Notes under the pieces: model-generated
Seen by the model: the letters and a program-made list of their open reading frames with translations, nothing else
What the model was told of the DNA's origin: nothing
The model's database searches: none
Part shown: positions 59,370 to 60,000 of the stretch, in pieces
Layout of the letters: each line of letters opens with the position of its first letter
Numbering within the stretch: position 1 is the first letter of the stretch
Assembly: GCA_950295325.1 (NCBI GenBank)
Contig: OX485807.1
Location: 31,717,666 to 31,777,665, forward strand
Source: Polytrichum commune
Lineage: Eukaryota > Streptophyta > Polytrichopsida > Polytrichales > Polytrichaceae
DNA: 60,000 nucleotides
Reading direction: 5' to 3'
Program-made: the position numbers and the translations under genes

Positions 59370-59564
59370 CCCCAAAGCCTCTCGAGTTTCAGAGTGTTGA
59401 GTGGCCAATCTTCTTGTTTCTTGTGTTTGTTTGTGTGCTTGCAATCTTTCATGCCTTTGGGACAACCTCAAGAGCTCCCTCAACCGCCTCCCCTTGTTGG
59501 TTAGGTCCCTTATCCTTGATTCATTAGCACGGGTACTCCTCTCCGTGTCAAAAGGATGCAGCAA
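59370..59564 (-). CDS. Candidate internal exon of an unidentified host gene
   Basis: On the minus strand a long polypyrimidine tract (59566-59612) ending in CAG precedes 59564, a textbook plant 3' splice site. From there 65 codons are open and in phase 0: LLHPFDTERSTRANESRIRD, LTNKGRRLRELLRLSQRHER, LQAHKQTQETRRLATQHSET, REALG. The product is highly charged and likely helical or coiled-coil. A GT at 59369 allows a donor, keeping phase 0. Acceptor-like ATTATCAGTGCAG at 59318 would add a last exon VKGLQLDVTLPSAALRQ ending at TAG near 59234. That intron would be only 52 bp, short for a plant, so the frame may instead run on. I do not recognise the family. Confidence 0.4.
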
Positions 59565-59819
59565 CTGAAAAAGAAAAGAAAAAGAGGAAGAAAAGGAAAT
59601 TCGTGTTATGATAAAAGTGAAGTATTCCCCCGTCCACGTGGCTCATGTGGAAAGTTGTGATTGCACTCTTGAAGAAGGTTGTTCCTTTATATGTGTGCAC
59701 ACTACTACCTTACATTCCTCAAGCATTTAAGTGTTGTTGTAACTAACCTACTCAAACATCTCATATTTTGTGACAAACCTATTTGACAATCGTTTTTTCC
59801 GTTCAATGCGAAAAAACTA
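59565..59819. other. Probable intron upstream of the candidate exon (minus strand)
   Basis: On the minus strand the region is T-rich near 59566-59612, as expected for an intron 3' end. No upstream exon was found before the window ends. Confidence 0.3.
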
Positions 59820-59984
59820 CTATAGTACAGGTGCATGTTTGGCACTAGATTTGTGCTACTAATGATGCAAATCTTTAAAACAACAAGGGAAATGTTTGGG
59901 ATATCATGAGATTTTGAATATGCCTAGATTTATTTTGCAAAACCCATATTTTTGTATCAAAACTTGCCAAACTTGCCTCTATAG
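59820..59984. mobile_element. MITE with CTATAG...GTTTGGCA ends, 165 bp
   Basis: The left end CTATAGTACAGGTGCATG then TTTGGCA and the inverse of the right end CTATAGAGGCAAGTTTGGCA are imperfect inverted repeats. Inner GATGCAAATC / GATTTATTTTGC also pair loosely. If the exon call is right, this element sits in an intron. Confidence 0.55.
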
Positions 59985-60000
59985 TATGGGTAGTTACACT

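Noticed and set aside
1-60000. Organelle (plastid or mitochondrial) DNA insertions
   Set aside because: I recognised no plastid or mitochondrial gene fragments, although without a search short ones could be missed.

Overview
The window looks like repeat-dominated, AT-rich nuclear DNA of a green plant (streptophyte). The grounds are an intact plant-type tRNA-Leu(CAA) gene, a T-rich 92-bp intron inside a decayed Mutator-like transposase, PIF/Harbinger remnants, and many short inverted-repeat (MITE-like) elements. I cannot name the species. The Mutator-like and LINE families resemble ones I associate loosely with non-flowering land plants; that is memory, not a search. No intact protein-coding host gene is visible. 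The only gene that looks functional is the tRNA. One candidate host exon (59370-59564, minus) and one charged open frame (49478-49850, minus) may be real.

Layout. 0.8-6 kb: two decayed PIF/Harbinger transposases in opposite orientation, then a CACTA-type MITE. 7.6-12.5 kb: a decayed acidic ORF on the minus strand, then a decayed Mutator-like (MULE) transposase with a SWIM zinc finger on the plus strand, interrupted by a poly-G-tipped MITE, then an unidentified decayed frame. 13-18 kb: a two-copy duplication, an inverted pair of TIR elements around a perfect hairpin, a CACTA MITE with a TAC target duplication, and a 1.1-kb palindrome made of two head-to-head 0.54-kb elements. 19.6-23.3 kb: two adjacent tandem arrays, one of about 230-bp units (about 8 copies) and one of about 160-bp units (11 copies). 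The second array is built from a foldback MITE. Its last unit is a complete element, and a solitary relative sits at 32.8 kb.

23.5-40 kb is mostly unannotatable AT-rich sequence with dispersed repeat copies, microsatellites, the tRNA-Leu, a LINE 3' tail and small tandem duplications. At 40.4-42.2 kb two elements with TTAGGGCC-type ends flank an 0.8-kb GC-rich island. 44.8-46.1 kb holds a decayed protein of unknown family whose stops mostly look like transitions at Trp/Arg codons. 47.6-49.3 kb holds the C-terminal half of a second MULE transposase of the same family as the 9.6-kb copy. 54.3-55.2 kb holds the C-terminal end and 3' tail of a non-LTR retrotransposon on the minus strand. The last kilobase has a SINE-like Pol III box pair, the candidate exon and another MITE.

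There is no operon-like or pathway organisation. The biology here is transposon insertion, nesting, tandem amplification and mutational decay. The strongest observation is that a foldback MITE has become a satellite array.
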